A stretch of DNA of 64,000 nt from Firm-04 sp045642925 (GCA_045642925.1 JAZUJW010000048.1:143331-207330), one strand, 5' to 3'; positions 17,901-26,750 are shown, numbered from the stretch's first letter. Program-made: numbers and translations. Notes: generated by a model not told the origin, from the sequence alone.

Positions 17901-18862
17901 TCCTCGAAGACGGTACGCCGCTGGATATCTGCCTGAACCCGCTGGGCGTTCCTTCCCGTATGAACATCGGTCAGGTGCTCGAAGTGCACCTTGGTATGGC
18001 GGCAAAGGCACTCGGCTGGCACATCATGACGCCTGTCTTTGACGGCGCACACGAAGATGATATCCGTAAGTGCTATGCGATGGCACAGGAAAAGAACGAT
18101 CTGGCAAATGCCGAAAAGACCGAACAGGACTTCCTCCTCAAGCCGATGCAGAAAGTCATCGACACGCAGTCCCTGACCTATGCAAACGACTGTAAGTTCA
18201 CTGTTTATGACGGCAGAACCGGTGAAAAGTTCGATAACCGCGTCACAGTCGGCTATATGTACTACCTCAAGCTCCACCACCTCGTTGACGATAAGATCCA
18301 CGCACGTTCGGTTGGTCCTTACTCGCTGGTTACCCAGCAGCCTTTGGGTGGTAAGGCACAGTTCGGCGGTCAGCGTTTCGGAGAAATGGAAGTTTGGGCA
18401 TTGGAAGCATACGGTGCTGCATACACCTTGCAGGAAATCCTGACTGTCAAGTCTGACGATACCACAGGACGTGTCAACACCTATGAAGCCATCGTCAAGG
18501 GACAGAATGTACCGAAGCCGGGCATTCCGGAATCCTTCAAGGTTCTCATTAAGGAATTGCAGTCCCTTGGTCTGGATGTACGTGTTCTGGACGAAAATCA
18601 GGAAGAAATCGACCTCAAGCAGAGTTTCGATGACGATATGCCGACACAGGGCTCCGATTTCAATGACGAAAACACTGCCGACCTCAATTCTTACGGCGAC
18701 GACGAAATGGGCAATGCAGGCTACAATACTTCATTCTATGACGGCGAAGAAGAAATGGGCGATGAGGCAGAAGGCGAACCGGAGGAAGATGAGGAAGACG
18801 AAGGCTTCCCTGACAGCTATGAAGACGAAGAACTCGGCGCTGGTGTTGACTTCGATTTGTAA
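14906..18862 (+). CDS. rpoB: DNA-directed RNA polymerase beta subunit
   Basis: Catalytic beta subunit of RNA polymerase, about 1318 residues. ATG 14906 (MSLQTNPQPHMLVEV) has AGGAGG 9 bases upstream. The rifampicin region reads SPLSQFMDQNNPLAELTHKR and RRLSALGPGGLSRDR, with the Asp, His and Ser of the wild-type pocket, so rifampicin sensitivity is expected. Further on: GRHGNKGVVSRILPEEDMPF, and the C-terminal GGKAQFGGQRFGEMEVWALE. After the conserved end (about residue 1230) comes an unusual Asp/Glu-rich tail of about 85 residues ending GAGVDFDL. No rplJL genes lie upstream; the gene has its own promoter. Confidence 0.98.
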   Translation: MSLQTNPQPHMLVEVTEKQVGKNTRLSFGKINEVLQMPNLIEVQKNSYEWFRTEGLREVFRDVAAITDFNGNLQLSFIDYKIDDTPKYTIAECKERDVTYAAPLRVTVALWNKETDEVKKSEIFMGDMPLMTDSGTFVINGAERVIVSQLVRSPGVYYASAKDKSGKDLFSTTVIPNRGAWLEYEMDASDVIYVRIDKNRKIPLTTFIRALGVGTDEEIFELFGEDSRLKATIEQKETAGKDGERNTSEALLEVYKKLRPGDPATIDGAQTLLNNLFFDAKRYDLSRFGRYKYNKKLGIASRLAGHVLSRPVINGMTGELMAVEGTKVSYDLAQEIEQAGVREAFVTVEVKRLHTDEKTHETVSEMIQREVKILGNGMVDINGYIDFDASEYGINEKVSAAILAEILEEANGDRELLEEGIKKRADELVPKHIIRDDIFASISYFCNLCDGAGTADDIDHLGNRRIRSVGELPQNQFRIGFSRMERVIRERMSLQAADIESVTPQGLVNIRPITAAIKEFFGSSPLSQFMDQNNPLAELTHKRRLSALGPGGLSRDRAGFEVRDVHYSHYGRMCPIETPEGPNIGLISYLASFARINTYGFIEAPYRKVNKATGVVTDEVIYMTADMEDNYYVAQANEPLTEDGKFARKRVTARHRDQILECDRELIDFMDVSPKMVVSVATAMIPFLENDDANRALMGSNMQRQAVPLLKTERPFVGTGMEYKAAVDSGVCVLAKEAGTVVAVSADEVAVKYGEREDEVHRYQLIKFKRSNQGTCVNQKPIVEVGEHVEVGQVIADGPATCDGEISLGKNALIGFMTWEGYNYEDAVLLNERLVREDVFTSVHIEEYEIECRDTKLGPEEITRDIPNVGDDALKDLDERGIIRIGAAVHAGDILVGKVTPKGETELTAEERLLRAIFGEKAREVRDNSLKVPHGEAGIIVDVKIFDRTNCDELGPGVNMMVRCYIAQKRKISVGDKMAGRHGNKGVVSRILPEEDMPFLEDGTPLDICLNPLGVPSRMNIGQVLEVHLGMAAKALGWHIMTPVFDGAHEDDIRKCYAMAQEKNDLANAEKTEQDFLLKPMQKVIDTQSLTYANDCKFTVYDGRTGEKFDNRVTVGYMYYLKLHHLVDDKIHARSVGPYSLVTQQPLGGKAQFGGQRFGEMEVWALEAYGAAYTLQEILTVKSDDTTGRVNTYEAIVKGQNVPKPGIPESFKVLIKELQSLGLDVRVLDENQEEIDLKQSFDDDMPTQGSDFNDENTADLNSYGDDEMGNAGYNTSFYDGEEEMGDEAEGEPEEDEEDEGFPDSYEDEELGAGVDFDL

Positions 18863-18934
18863 TGAAACCATTTCTTGAATGAAAAAGTCCATGCAGTGCC
18901 GCACGGCGGCGCGGTATGGCGTGAAGAACACAAT

Positions 18935-18960
18935 CGGGATGCGGCAATCCCCGCATCCCG
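18935..18960 (+). other. GC-rich stem-loop in the rpoB-rpoC spacer
   Basis: CGGGATGCGG / CCGCATCCCG, 10 bp with a 6-base loop and no T-run, in the 125-bp gap. More likely an RNA-processing or stability element than a terminator, because rpoC follows directly and has no promoter of its own. Confidence 0.6.
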
Positions 18961-18987
18961 CCGTATAGACGATTAGGAGGGAACGCT

Positions 18988-21900
18988 TTGGAATTTACCA
19001 CCTTTGATTCCATTAAAATCGGTTTGGCATCCCCGGAACAGATTCGCGGCTGGAGCTACGGTATGGTGGAACGCCCTGAAACCATCAACTATCGTACACA
19101 GAAGCCTGAAAAAGGCGGCTTGTTCTGCGAACGTATTTTCGGACCGACAAAGGACTGGGAGTGCTATTGCGGAAAATTCAAGAAGATTCGCTTCAAGGGC
19201 AAGGTCTGTGACCGCTGCGGCGTTGAAGTCACCCGCGCAAAGGTTCGCCGTGAGCGTATGGGTCATATCGAACTCGCTGCCCCTGTTTCCCATATCTGGT
19301 ACTTCAAGGGTACACCGTCCCGTATCGGACAGGTTCTGGAAATTTCCCAGAAAAGACTCGAAGAAGTCCTCTATTTTACAAAGTATATTGTTACCGACCC
19401 CGGCAAGCCCGACCCCGTTCACTACGGTCAGTTTGAAACAGGCTTGCTGAAACAGCAGCTTCTGACGGAAAAGGAATACTTTGATGCCATCGAAAAGTAC
19501 GGCGCAGAGTCCTTTACCGCAAAAATGGGCGCAGAGGCGATCCTCGACCTCTTGCAGGAATACAGCCCCGACCGCTACGATGCTTTCCGTGATTTCCTCA
19601 TCGAGGAGGGGCGTCTGACGCTGAACGAACAGCAGCGTGAGGCTTGCCGTCACTGTGAACTGGAACATCACTGCAAGGATTGCTCGTTCTGTGCCGATGT
19701 TGCAATGGACTGGAAGAACAACCTCGATATGGTTTCCTTCAAACTGAAAGAGGAACTCGACCAGCTCAACCAGAAGAACAATACCCGTACCGCTTCGCAG
19801 AAGTCGCAGAAGCGCATCAAACTGCTGAAGCGTCTGGAAATTATTGAGGCATTCCGTCTTTCGGGCAACCGTCCTGAATGGATGGTCATGACCGTCATTC
19901 CTGTCATTCCGCCTGACATCCGCCCGATGGTCATGCTGGACGGCGGCAGATATGCGACCTCCGACCTGAATGACCTCTATCGCCGTGTCATCAACAGAAA
20001 CAACCGTCTGCGCAGAATGCTCCAGCTCGATGCGCCTGATATCATCGTCCGCAACGAGAAGCGTATGCTTCAGGAAGCAGTCGCTGCCCTCATCGACAAC
20101 CGCAGACACGCCAGACCTGTCACAGGCCCGAATAACAGAGCACTGAAATCCCTTTCCGATATGCTGAAAGGTAAGCAGGGACGTTTCCGTCAGAACCTGC
20201 TGGGTAAGCGTGTTGACTACTCCGGCCGTTCCGTTATCGTTGTCGGCCCTGAACTGAAAATGTATCAGTGCGGCTTGCCGAAGGAAATGGCACTCGAACT
20301 GTTCAAGCCGTTCGTTTTGAAGCGTCTGGTCGATACCGGAAAGATTCAGAACATCAAGAGCGCAAGAAAGATGGTTGACCGTGCAAATGACGATGTGTGG
20401 GATGCACTCGAAAATGTCATTCACGACCACCCTGTTATGCTGAACCGTGCACCTACGCTGCACCGTCTGGGTATTCAGGCATTCGAACCGATTCTGGTCG
20501 AAGGCCGTGCCATTAAGCTGCACCCGCTGGTATGTACCGCATTCAATGCGGACTTCGACGGCGACCAGATGGCAGTTCACCTCCCGCTTTCCGCAGAAGC
20601 ACAGACCGAAGCACGTTTCCTGATGCTGGCTGCCAACAACCTGTTGAAGCCGTCTGACGGTAATCCTGTTGCCGTCCCGACACAGGATATGATTCTGGGT
20701 TCGTACTATCTGACGATGGTCAAGGACGGCGAACCCGGCGAAGGCAAGGTCTTCCGCGATGTGGATGAGGCAATGATGGCTTATCACGAGCATTATATCA
20801 CCCTCCACTCCAAGATCAAGGTGCGCATCACCAAGGAACAGGGCGACCGCAAGATTTCCAAGATCATCGACTGCACCGTCGGCAGACTGATCTTCAATGA
20901 GATCATTCCGCAGGATCTGGGCTTTGTAGATCGTACCAAGAGCGAGCATCAGTTCGATCTGGAAATCACCAAACTCGTCAAGAAGGGCGTTCTTTCCGAT
21001 ATCATCGAGCGCTGCATCCGTATTCACGGCACAACCACCACTTCGGAAGTGCTGGATAAGATCAAGGCACTCGGCTATAAGTATTCCACCATTTCGGGTA
21101 TTACCGTTGCAGTTATCGACGCTGAGATCCCGCCGCAGAAGAAGGATATTCTGGCAAGGGCAGATGCAGAAGTCGAAAAACTCGATATGCAGTATAAATT
21201 CGGTTATATTTCCGGTCAGGTCAAGTCCCAGAAGGTCATCGAAATCTGGAACGAAGCGACCAACCAGGTCACCGAAGCCCTGAAAGCGAACCTCGACCCG
21301 TTCAACCCCATCAACATGATGTCCGATTCCGGTGCCCGTGGTTCTATCAACCAGATTCGTCAGCTTGCAGGTATGCGTGGTCTGATTGCAAACACCTCCG
21401 GTACGACCATCGAAATCCCTGTTCGTGCAAATTACCGTGAAGGTCTGAACATTTCCGAATACTTCATTTCTTCCCGAGGCGCTCGTAAAGGTTTGGCAGA
21501 TACCGCACTTCGTACCGCGGACTCTGGTTACCTGACTCGTCGTCTGGTCGATGTTTCGCAGGATGTTATCATTCGTGAGATCGACTGCGGCGCAACAGAG
21601 GGTATTGACGTTTACCGCATCGTCAGCAAGAAGGGTAAGAGCACACAGGAGATCGAACCGCTGGAAGAACGTCTGATCGGTCGTTATCTGGTGGAAGACC
21701 TCCGCGACGAAAAGAACGAACTGTTCATCCCGAAGACACGCGCCATGACCAAGGCAGATGCACAGAAAATCGTCGAAGCAGGCATCGAACACGTTACGAT
21801 TCGTTCGGTACTGCGCTGCAAAGCAAAGCACGGCGTTTGTGCTAAGTGCTACGGCATCAACCTGGCAAACAATAACCTTGTCGCAGTCGGTGAAGCTGTT

Positions 21901-22782
21901 GGTATCATCGCTGCACAGTCCATCGGTGAACCTGGTACCCAGCTGACAATGCGTACCTTCCATACGGGCGGTATCGCAAACGCAGAAGATATCACACAAG
22001 GTTTGCCGCGTGTCGAAGAATTGTTCGAATCCCGCCGTCCGAAGTCTGCGGCAATTCTGGCGCGTACGCCCGGTATTGTCCGTATTCACGAAGAAAACGG
22101 CAACAAGGTCGTTGTGATTCATGACCCCGAAACCGGTACGGATTCCATGCCGTACAATATTCCATACAACTACTATTTGCAGGTAGTGGACGGCGACAAA
22201 GTCGAACGTGGTGCAAAACTCACGGGCGGCTCCATCTATCCGCCTGACTTGCTTGCCATCCTTGACGTACAGGCTGTCCAGAACTACATCATTGATGAAA
22301 TTCAGGCAGCATACCGTCAGCAAGGTGTAGGCATCAACGATAAGCACATCGAAGTTATCGTGCGTCAAATGCTGCGTAAGGTGCAGGTCGTGGAGGCTGG
22401 CAGCAGCTATCTCCTGCCCGAAACGCTCGTTGACCGCCGCGAAATCGACAACATCAACGAAGAATTGCAGGCACGCATTGATGCGGGCGAAACGAATCTG
22501 GAACTGGTCACCTATGCACCTGTGCTGCAAGGTATCACCAAGGCTTCTTCCACTTCGGAGAGCTTCCTGTCTGCTGCATCCTTCCAGGAAACCACCAAAG
22601 CGCTGACCGATGCCGCTATCCGCGGAAAGAGCGACTACTTGCTCGGTCTGAAGGAAAATGTTATCATCGGTAAGCTGATTCCTGCCGGCACTGGTATGGC
22701 AACCTACAATAACATTGAGGTTGTTCGTGCAGAGGGCTTTTCTGCTGAACATTCAGTACAGCCGCTTCCGCAGGGATATTGA
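18988..22782 (+). CDS. rpoC: DNA-directed RNA polymerase beta' subunit
   Basis: Beta' subunit of RNA polymerase, 1264 residues. The start codon is TTG 18988, 7 bases after AGGAGG, giving MEFTTFDSIKIGLASPEQIR, which matches the normal N-terminus. First zinc site CYCGKFKKIRFKGKVCDRCG; catalytic magnesium loop FNADFDGDQMAVHLP near residue 515; bridge/trigger-loop region with DTALRTADSGYLTRRLVDVS; second zinc site RCKAKHGVCAKCYG. Ends with GTGMATYNNIEVV and a short tail. Lineage-specific insertions are absent. Co-transcribed with rpoB. Confidence 0.98.
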   Translation: MEFTTFDSIKIGLASPEQIRGWSYGMVERPETINYRTQKPEKGGLFCERIFGPTKDWECYCGKFKKIRFKGKVCDRCGVEVTRAKVRRERMGHIELAAPVSHIWYFKGTPSRIGQVLEISQKRLEEVLYFTKYIVTDPGKPDPVHYGQFETGLLKQQLLTEKEYFDAIEKYGAESFTAKMGAEAILDLLQEYSPDRYDAFRDFLIEEGRLTLNEQQREACRHCELEHHCKDCSFCADVAMDWKNNLDMVSFKLKEELDQLNQKNNTRTASQKSQKRIKLLKRLEIIEAFRLSGNRPEWMVMTVIPVIPPDIRPMVMLDGGRYATSDLNDLYRRVINRNNRLRRMLQLDAPDIIVRNEKRMLQEAVAALIDNRRHARPVTGPNNRALKSLSDMLKGKQGRFRQNLLGKRVDYSGRSVIVVGPELKMYQCGLPKEMALELFKPFVLKRLVDTGKIQNIKSARKMVDRANDDVWDALENVIHDHPVMLNRAPTLHRLGIQAFEPILVEGRAIKLHPLVCTAFNADFDGDQMAVHLPLSAEAQTEARFLMLAANNLLKPSDGNPVAVPTQDMILGSYYLTMVKDGEPGEGKVFRDVDEAMMAYHEHYITLHSKIKVRITKEQGDRKISKIIDCTVGRLIFNEIIPQDLGFVDRTKSEHQFDLEITKLVKKGVLSDIIERCIRIHGTTTTSEVLDKIKALGYKYSTISGITVAVIDAEIPPQKKDILARADAEVEKLDMQYKFGYISGQVKSQKVIEIWNEATNQVTEALKANLDPFNPINMMSDSGARGSINQIRQLAGMRGLIANTSGTTIEIPVRANYREGLNISEYFISSRGARKGLADTALRTADSGYLTRRLVDVSQDVIIREIDCGATEGIDVYRIVSKKGKSTQEIEPLEERLIGRYLVEDLRDEKNELFIPKTRAMTKADAQKIVEAGIEHVTIRSVLRCKAKHGVCAKCYGINLANNNLVAVGEAVGIIAAQSIGEPGTQLTMRTFHTGGIANAEDITQGLPRVEELFESRRPKSAAILARTPGIVRIHEENGNKVVVIHDPETGTDSMPYNIPYNYYLQVVDGDKVERGAKLTGGSIYPPDLLAILDVQAVQNYIIDEIQAAYRQQGVGINDKHIEVIVRQMLRKVQVVEAGSSYLLPETLVDRREIDNINEELQARIDAGETNLELVTYAPVLQGITKASSTSESFLSAASFQETTKALTDAAIRGKSDYLLGLKENVIIGKLIPAGTGMATYNNIEVVRAEGFSAEHSVQPLPQGY

Positions 22783-22796
22783 TTGATACAAAAAGA

Positions 22797-22829
22797 AGAG
22801 GGGAAGTTTCGAAAGAGATTTCCCCTTTT
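22797..22829 (+). terminator. terminator of rpoBC
   Basis: Stem GGGGAA / TTCCCC extended by flanking A/T pairs, loop of about 13 bases, followed by TTTTCTG. It begins 15 bp after the rpoC stop. Confidence 0.75.
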
Positions 22830-22861
22830 CTGCTATCTGCAAAAGAAAGGATGTGCAAGCC

Positions 22862-24442
22862 TTGAAGAAATATCTTGCGGCATTCTGTGCGGCATCTGTT
22901 ATGATGATGATGCAGGGAATGACCGTATATGCGGATGAAACAACAACTGTGACCACAAATCCGAGTCAGACAGAGACAACGGCGTTGACAGTCGTCCCCT
23001 TGAATGTGACAACGGATGGTACAGGAACAACAGTCGAATCCGGCACGGCATCGACAACCTCAACAACAGAAACAACAACCGTCACTACGACAACAATCAT
23101 GACAACCACACCGGCACCGCTTTCCCGCATCACCTATACGCTGGAAGAAAATGGCGCAGTGATTGAGAATTTCAAGTGGACGAATGAAACGGTCGTGGAG
23201 ATTCCTGCGGAAATCGAAGGCAAACCCGTCACGAAAATTGCGCCGCTGGCATTTCAATACTGCTATGCGGACAGCGTGATTCTGCCTGCAACGGTAGAAG
23301 AAATCGGGGACAGTGCCTTTGCGGGATGCCGCTATCTGAAAACGATGGAGATTCCGCAAAACTGCCGTAAAATCGGTGATAATGCATTTGCGGACTGCAA
23401 ACAGCTTGCATCGGTGACCGTTCCCGCAGGTGTCAGTGAAATCGGCATCGGTGCATTTGACGGCACGCCGTTTATTCAGAGTATCGGCGGGGAATATGTG
23501 ATTCTCGGAAGCGGTATTTTGTATGCATACAATGGCAGTGCGGCGGATTTGATTCTGCCTGATACCATCACCTGCATTGGTGCGAATGTGTTTGCGAATC
23601 ATGGTGAACTGCGTTCTGTGGTGATTCCGCAATCTGTTCGCAAAATTTATACTGGAGCATTTGACAATTGTCTTTCCCTAGCAAACATTACGGCAGAAGG
23701 TACGCCTGAAATGGTTGCGCCGGATGCAGTGAGCAATACGAAATGGTTTCTGGAAAGCAAGGAGAAGTTCCTGACGTTGGGCGGCATTCTGCTGGCATAC
23801 AACAGTGAAGAACCTGTGGCAGAGATCCCTGCGGGCGTGACGGTAATCGGCGCGTCTGCATTTGAAGGAAATCCGTATGTGACAACGGTCAAATGTCCTG
23901 ATGGTGTGCAGAAAATTGAAGCATCTGCGTTTTATCGCTGTACCTCCTTGCAGCTTGTGATGCTGCCGGATTCTGTTGTGGCGATTGGGAACAATGCGTT
24001 TTTCGGCTGCAATACGCTGGCATATATTCAGGTAGGCAAGGGATTGGTTTCGATTGGAGAGCACGCATTTGTGTCGTGTGATGCGTTGAAGGAACTGCAT
24101 TTGCCGGACACGCTGATGCAGCTTGGAACGGAATCGATCGGATGGAAGTATGATGCGGAGAGCGACACATATGCGTTGTCAGATTCCATCAAAATCTATG
24201 CAAATGCGGCGATAGCGGCGGTATATGCGGAGCGGAACGGGATACCGTGCGAGCCGTTGCCGCAGGAAGAAAACACAGTACCGACGATTATTGTATCGAC
24301 GGCAGAGCATCCGACGGGGTTTGTGGCGACGTTATTTTCGAAGAAGTACCGTGCGGGAGTAATAGCGGGCGGTATTGGGCTGATGATGGTATTATTTGGT
24401 GGTGTGGCGGTGCTGATTCGCAAAAGGGAATCGGCGAAGTAA
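22862..24442 (+). CDS. BspA-type leucine-rich-repeat surface protein with Thr-rich N-terminal stalk (LRR-D)
   Basis: About 526 residues. TTG 22862 is preferred over the in-frame GTG at 22853, since AGAAAGG lies 11 bases before TTG but only 2 before GTG. Signal peptide MKKYLAAFCAASVMMMMQGM ending near VYA. A Thr/Ser-rich stalk of about 60 residues follows (TTTVTTNPSQTETTALT and TTTIMTTTPAP), then LRR_5 units such as DSAFAGCRYLKTMEIP and NNAFFGCNTLAYIQVG, one membrane helix (GVIAGGIGLMMVLFGGVAVL) and RKRESAK. Here the stalk is at the N-terminus, unlike the operon at 0.7-4.9 kb. Starts right after the rpoBC terminator; its promoter is not obvious. Confidence 0.85.
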   Translation: MKKYLAAFCAASVMMMMQGMTVYADETTTVTTNPSQTETTALTVVPLNVTTDGTGTTVESGTASTTSTTETTTVTTTTIMTTTPAPLSRITYTLEENGAVIENFKWTNETVVEIPAEIEGKPVTKIAPLAFQYCYADSVILPATVEEIGDSAFAGCRYLKTMEIPQNCRKIGDNAFADCKQLASVTVPAGVSEIGIGAFDGTPFIQSIGGEYVILGSGILYAYNGSAADLILPDTITCIGANVFANHGELRSVVIPQSVRKIYTGAFDNCLSLANITAEGTPEMVAPDAVSNTKWFLESKEKFLTLGGILLAYNSEEPVAEIPAGVTVIGASAFEGNPYVTTVKCPDGVQKIEASAFYRCTSLQLVMLPDSVVAIGNNAFFGCNTLAYIQVGKGLVSIGEHAFVSCDALKELHLPDTLMQLGTESIGWKYDAESDTYALSDSIKIYANAAIAAVYAERNGIPCEPLPQEENTVPTIIVSTAEHPTGFVATLFSKKYRAGVIAGGIGLMMVLFGGVAVLIRKRESAK

Positions 24443-24466
24443 GTGAAAGTTTTTCCGTAACGATCT

Positions 24467-24668
24467 GGCTATGCACGCGAAGCGAGATTAAAGTTTTACT
24501 CGATTTTTTTTCAAAAAATCGCAGAGTCCAGGGGCGGCGCCCCTGGTCGCGCTCCGCAGAGCGCGAAACACCCTTTTCGTTCTAACGAATCAGGAGGGGC
24601 ATGGGGGAACCCTATTAAGGGGTTCCCCCATAGTATTTCTTGACAAAGGCGGCTTCGCGGATGTAGCC
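24467..24668. repeat. TIR-bounded intergenic repeat, copy A (202 bp)
   Basis: Begins GGCTATGCACGCGAAGCG and ends CGCGGATGTAGCC, so the ends are imperfect inverted repeats (GGCTAnnnnCGCGAAGC). Inside are three palindromes: CCAGGGGCGGCGCCCCTGG, CGCGCTCCGCAGAGCGCG, and a hairpin GGGGGAACCC...GGGTTCCCCC type near 24603-24630. The core AGAACGAAAAGGGTGTTTCG (minus strand) also occurs in copies B and C. It starts 24 bp after the stop of LRR-D and lies inverted relative to the right half of copy B. It has no coding capacity and looks like a MITE or a decayed terminator-type element. Confidence 0.7.
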
Positions 24669-24759
24669 GATTTGATTCGGTGTATCATTCCACTATATGC
24701 CGTGCTGTCTTCTTGCACAAGAAAATAATACCATAATTGTTGAATATCACAAACCGTAG

Positions 24760-24822
24760 CAATATATTTCATATATTGTTCCATAATTTCACAACGAGTT
24801 CATAATATTTCTAATAAATATT
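24760..24822. promoter_or_regulatory. two AT-rich palindromes upstream of the dockerin gene
   Basis: CAATATAT-TTC-ATATATTG (24760-24778, perfect 8-3-8) and AATATTT-CTAAT-AAATATT (24804-24822). They lie 70-140 bp before the dockerin gene in an AT-rich stretch (24669-24895) that holds no gene. They may be operators; no convincing -35/-10 pair is seen, though TAGAAT at about 24836 could serve as a -10 box. Confidence 0.35.
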
Positions 24823-24895
24823 CATCTTTTTACGTTAGAATATTATTATTATGCGGCATCGGAAAAAGACCGCAATTGAAAGGAAGGTTTTCTCT

Positions 24896-26710
24896 ATGGG
24901 TATTCTCAAAATGGGTAAACGCATTCTCTCGGCTGCACTCTGTACGGCGATGGCAGCTACAATGTGTGCATTCCCAACCATCACTGCCGACGCGGCAAGC
25001 GTTTCTGTGGGAAAAACGCTCGCTGTCGATGACACCTACAAGCTCGATATCTCTAAACTTGGTTCCAGCGGCATCGATGAAATCGACTTCTATGTGACAT
25101 CTTCCTCCGCAGGCGGATTCTCCTTCGGTCTTGGCATCGGCATCGCCAAAGACCCCTATTGGACAGAATACGATAACGGCAAATCATTCTCCAAAAAAGG
25201 CAGCGGCACCAGCGTTGACCTGAAAGCAAATACTTCCACCAAAATCGCTGTAGACGTTTCCGACTTGGACCTCGATTATGCAAACGGTCATCTGGAATTC
25301 CGCGTCTACTACACCACCGGCAAGAACATCACTCTCGACAAAATTACTACGGGCGATTCCGGTTCAGGTTCTTCCTCCTCCGAAAAGACCGGTACAGAGA
25401 ATACCAAAAGCGGCAGCTACTCCTTCAAAGATAACAAAGACGGCACCGCGACCGTTTCTTCTACCCTCTGCGCTACCCTTGATGATATTGACGCACTTCT
25501 GACACTCGGTACCGATGAGGACGAGTATCTCGATGAAGACGGCAAATCTACTTGGGAAGAAGGCGATCCCATTAACAGCAAAAAAATCAGCTATGGTGAT
25601 TTCGGTCTGCCAACTGATTCTGATGCGGAAATTCAGATCGAATCCTTCACATTTACGATTGAATCCAAAAAAGACATGGAAACACTGATGTATGGCTGCG
25701 GTCTGAACGTAGAACAGGCTTCTCCCGCAGATACCGAATACGTTCTCGGTAAGAATGGCTACTGGTACAATGACCACGGCGCAGAAGATATCGAGGACGA
25801 AGATTTCGAAATCGAAGTCGGCAACGGCACAACGCTTTCGGACTGCGGCAAATATGTGGAAGCCGTTTGGGATGTTCCGAAGGATGTTGTTCCTTACACC
25901 ACTGCGAAACCCAGTGATACCGTATCGTTCCAGTATTGGTACGGCAACCAGGATGAAGTCACCCTGACCGCTGCAACCTGCACCTACACCCTTACCAAAA
26001 CCATTCCTTACAGCGACAAGGCATCCGTGAAGCCTTCCGAAAAGATTACTGCCGGCGATGATGACACCAACAGCACAAAGGTCAACCTCAAAGAATTTGA
26101 TTTGACTGAAAATGATTTTGTATCCGCAGTCAAGTTCACCATTTCGGGACAAAAATCTGCACTCGGCAAAATCGTATTCGGCATGGGCATTTCCGTTACC
26201 GAAGACTGCAAAGCAGCAACCGATGATTACTGGTATATGTCCAACAATTTCGCAATTCTTGCAGAAGACGAAAAATCTGTAGAAATCATGTGGATTCTCC
26301 CGACCGCATTGCAGGGTTATGTTGACGCAAAATACGGCACTGTGATGTTTGGCTACTGGTATGGTGAAAACTCGGATAGTGTGACGCTGGATGATGTGAC
26401 TGTCTACTATGAAACCAAGGAAGTCACCACCACAACTACAACGACTACCACGACCACAACCACAACGACGACAACTGCACCTCCTGCAAAAGCAACCCTT
26501 TGCGGCGATGTAGACTGCGACGATGAAATCAACATCAATGACGTCATTCTGCTTGCAAAATACGTCAATGAGGACACCAGTGCAAAGATTTCGGATGCAG
26601 GTTTGCTGAATGCAGAATGTGACGGTGAAGATGGTCTGACAATGAGCGACTGCACCGCGATTATTCTGTATGTAGCGAAGCTGGTTGCTGAATTGCCGGC
26701 TGCACTGTAA
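24896..26710 (+). CDS. secreted dockerin protein with three beta-sandwich-like modules
   Basis: 604 residues from ATG 24896 (GAAAGGAAGG 8 bases upstream). Signal peptide ends near TADAAS. Three modules of about 130-190 residues share a pattern ending in W/F-x-YWYG or VYYTTG strands (module 1 about 25-160, module 2 about 180-370, module 3 about 375-515, with FQYWYGNQDEVTL and FGYWYGENSDSVTL matching closely). Then 17 consecutive Thr and a type I dockerin: two calcium loops, DVDCDDEININDV and ECDGEDGLTMSDC. The dockerin predicts attachment to a cohesin scaffold outside the cell. The modules resemble ruminococcal carbohydrate-binding domains, but I cannot assign a CBM family and see no catalytic motif. 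Confidence 0.85.
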   Translation: MGILKMGKRILSAALCTAMAATMCAFPTITADAASVSVGKTLAVDDTYKLDISKLGSSGIDEIDFYVTSSSAGGFSFGLGIGIAKDPYWTEYDNGKSFSKKGSGTSVDLKANTSTKIAVDVSDLDLDYANGHLEFRVYYTTGKNITLDKITTGDSGSGSSSSEKTGTENTKSGSYSFKDNKDGTATVSSTLCATLDDIDALLTLGTDEDEYLDEDGKSTWEEGDPINSKKISYGDFGLPTDSDAEIQIESFTFTIESKKDMETLMYGCGLNVEQASPADTEYVLGKNGYWYNDHGAEDIEDEDFEIEVGNGTTLSDCGKYVEAVWDVPKDVVPYTTAKPSDTVSFQYWYGNQDEVTLTAATCTYTLTKTIPYSDKASVKPSEKITAGDDDTNSTKVNLKEFDLTENDFVSAVKFTISGQKSALGKIVFGMGISVTEDCKAATDDYWYMSNNFAILAEDEKSVEIMWILPTALQGYVDAKYGTVMFGYWYGENSDSVTLDDVTVYYETKEVTTTTTTTTTTTTTTTTTAPPAKATLCGDVDCDDEININDVILLAKYVNEDTSAKISDAGLLNAECDGEDGLTMSDCTAIILYVAKLVAELPAAL

Positions 26711-26750
26711 GAACAAACCCGATTTCGGGTTATCATACCCGACAAAAATA

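Noticed and set aside
14906..18862. Rifampicin-resistance substitutions in rpoB
   Set aside because: The Asp, His and Ser positions of the rifampicin pocket are wild type.
18973..22752. 1259-codon open frame on the minus strand opposite rpoC, and a 671-codon one opposite rpoB (16286-18301)
   Set aside because: They mirror highly biased coding sequence; the translations are Cys/His/Phe-rich with no domain, no ribosome site, and rpoB/rpoC are certain.
24467..24668. tRNA or structured regulatory RNA in the GC-rich palindromes of copy A
   Set aside because: No cloverleaf or acceptor pairing; the same palindromes recur at other loci as repeats.
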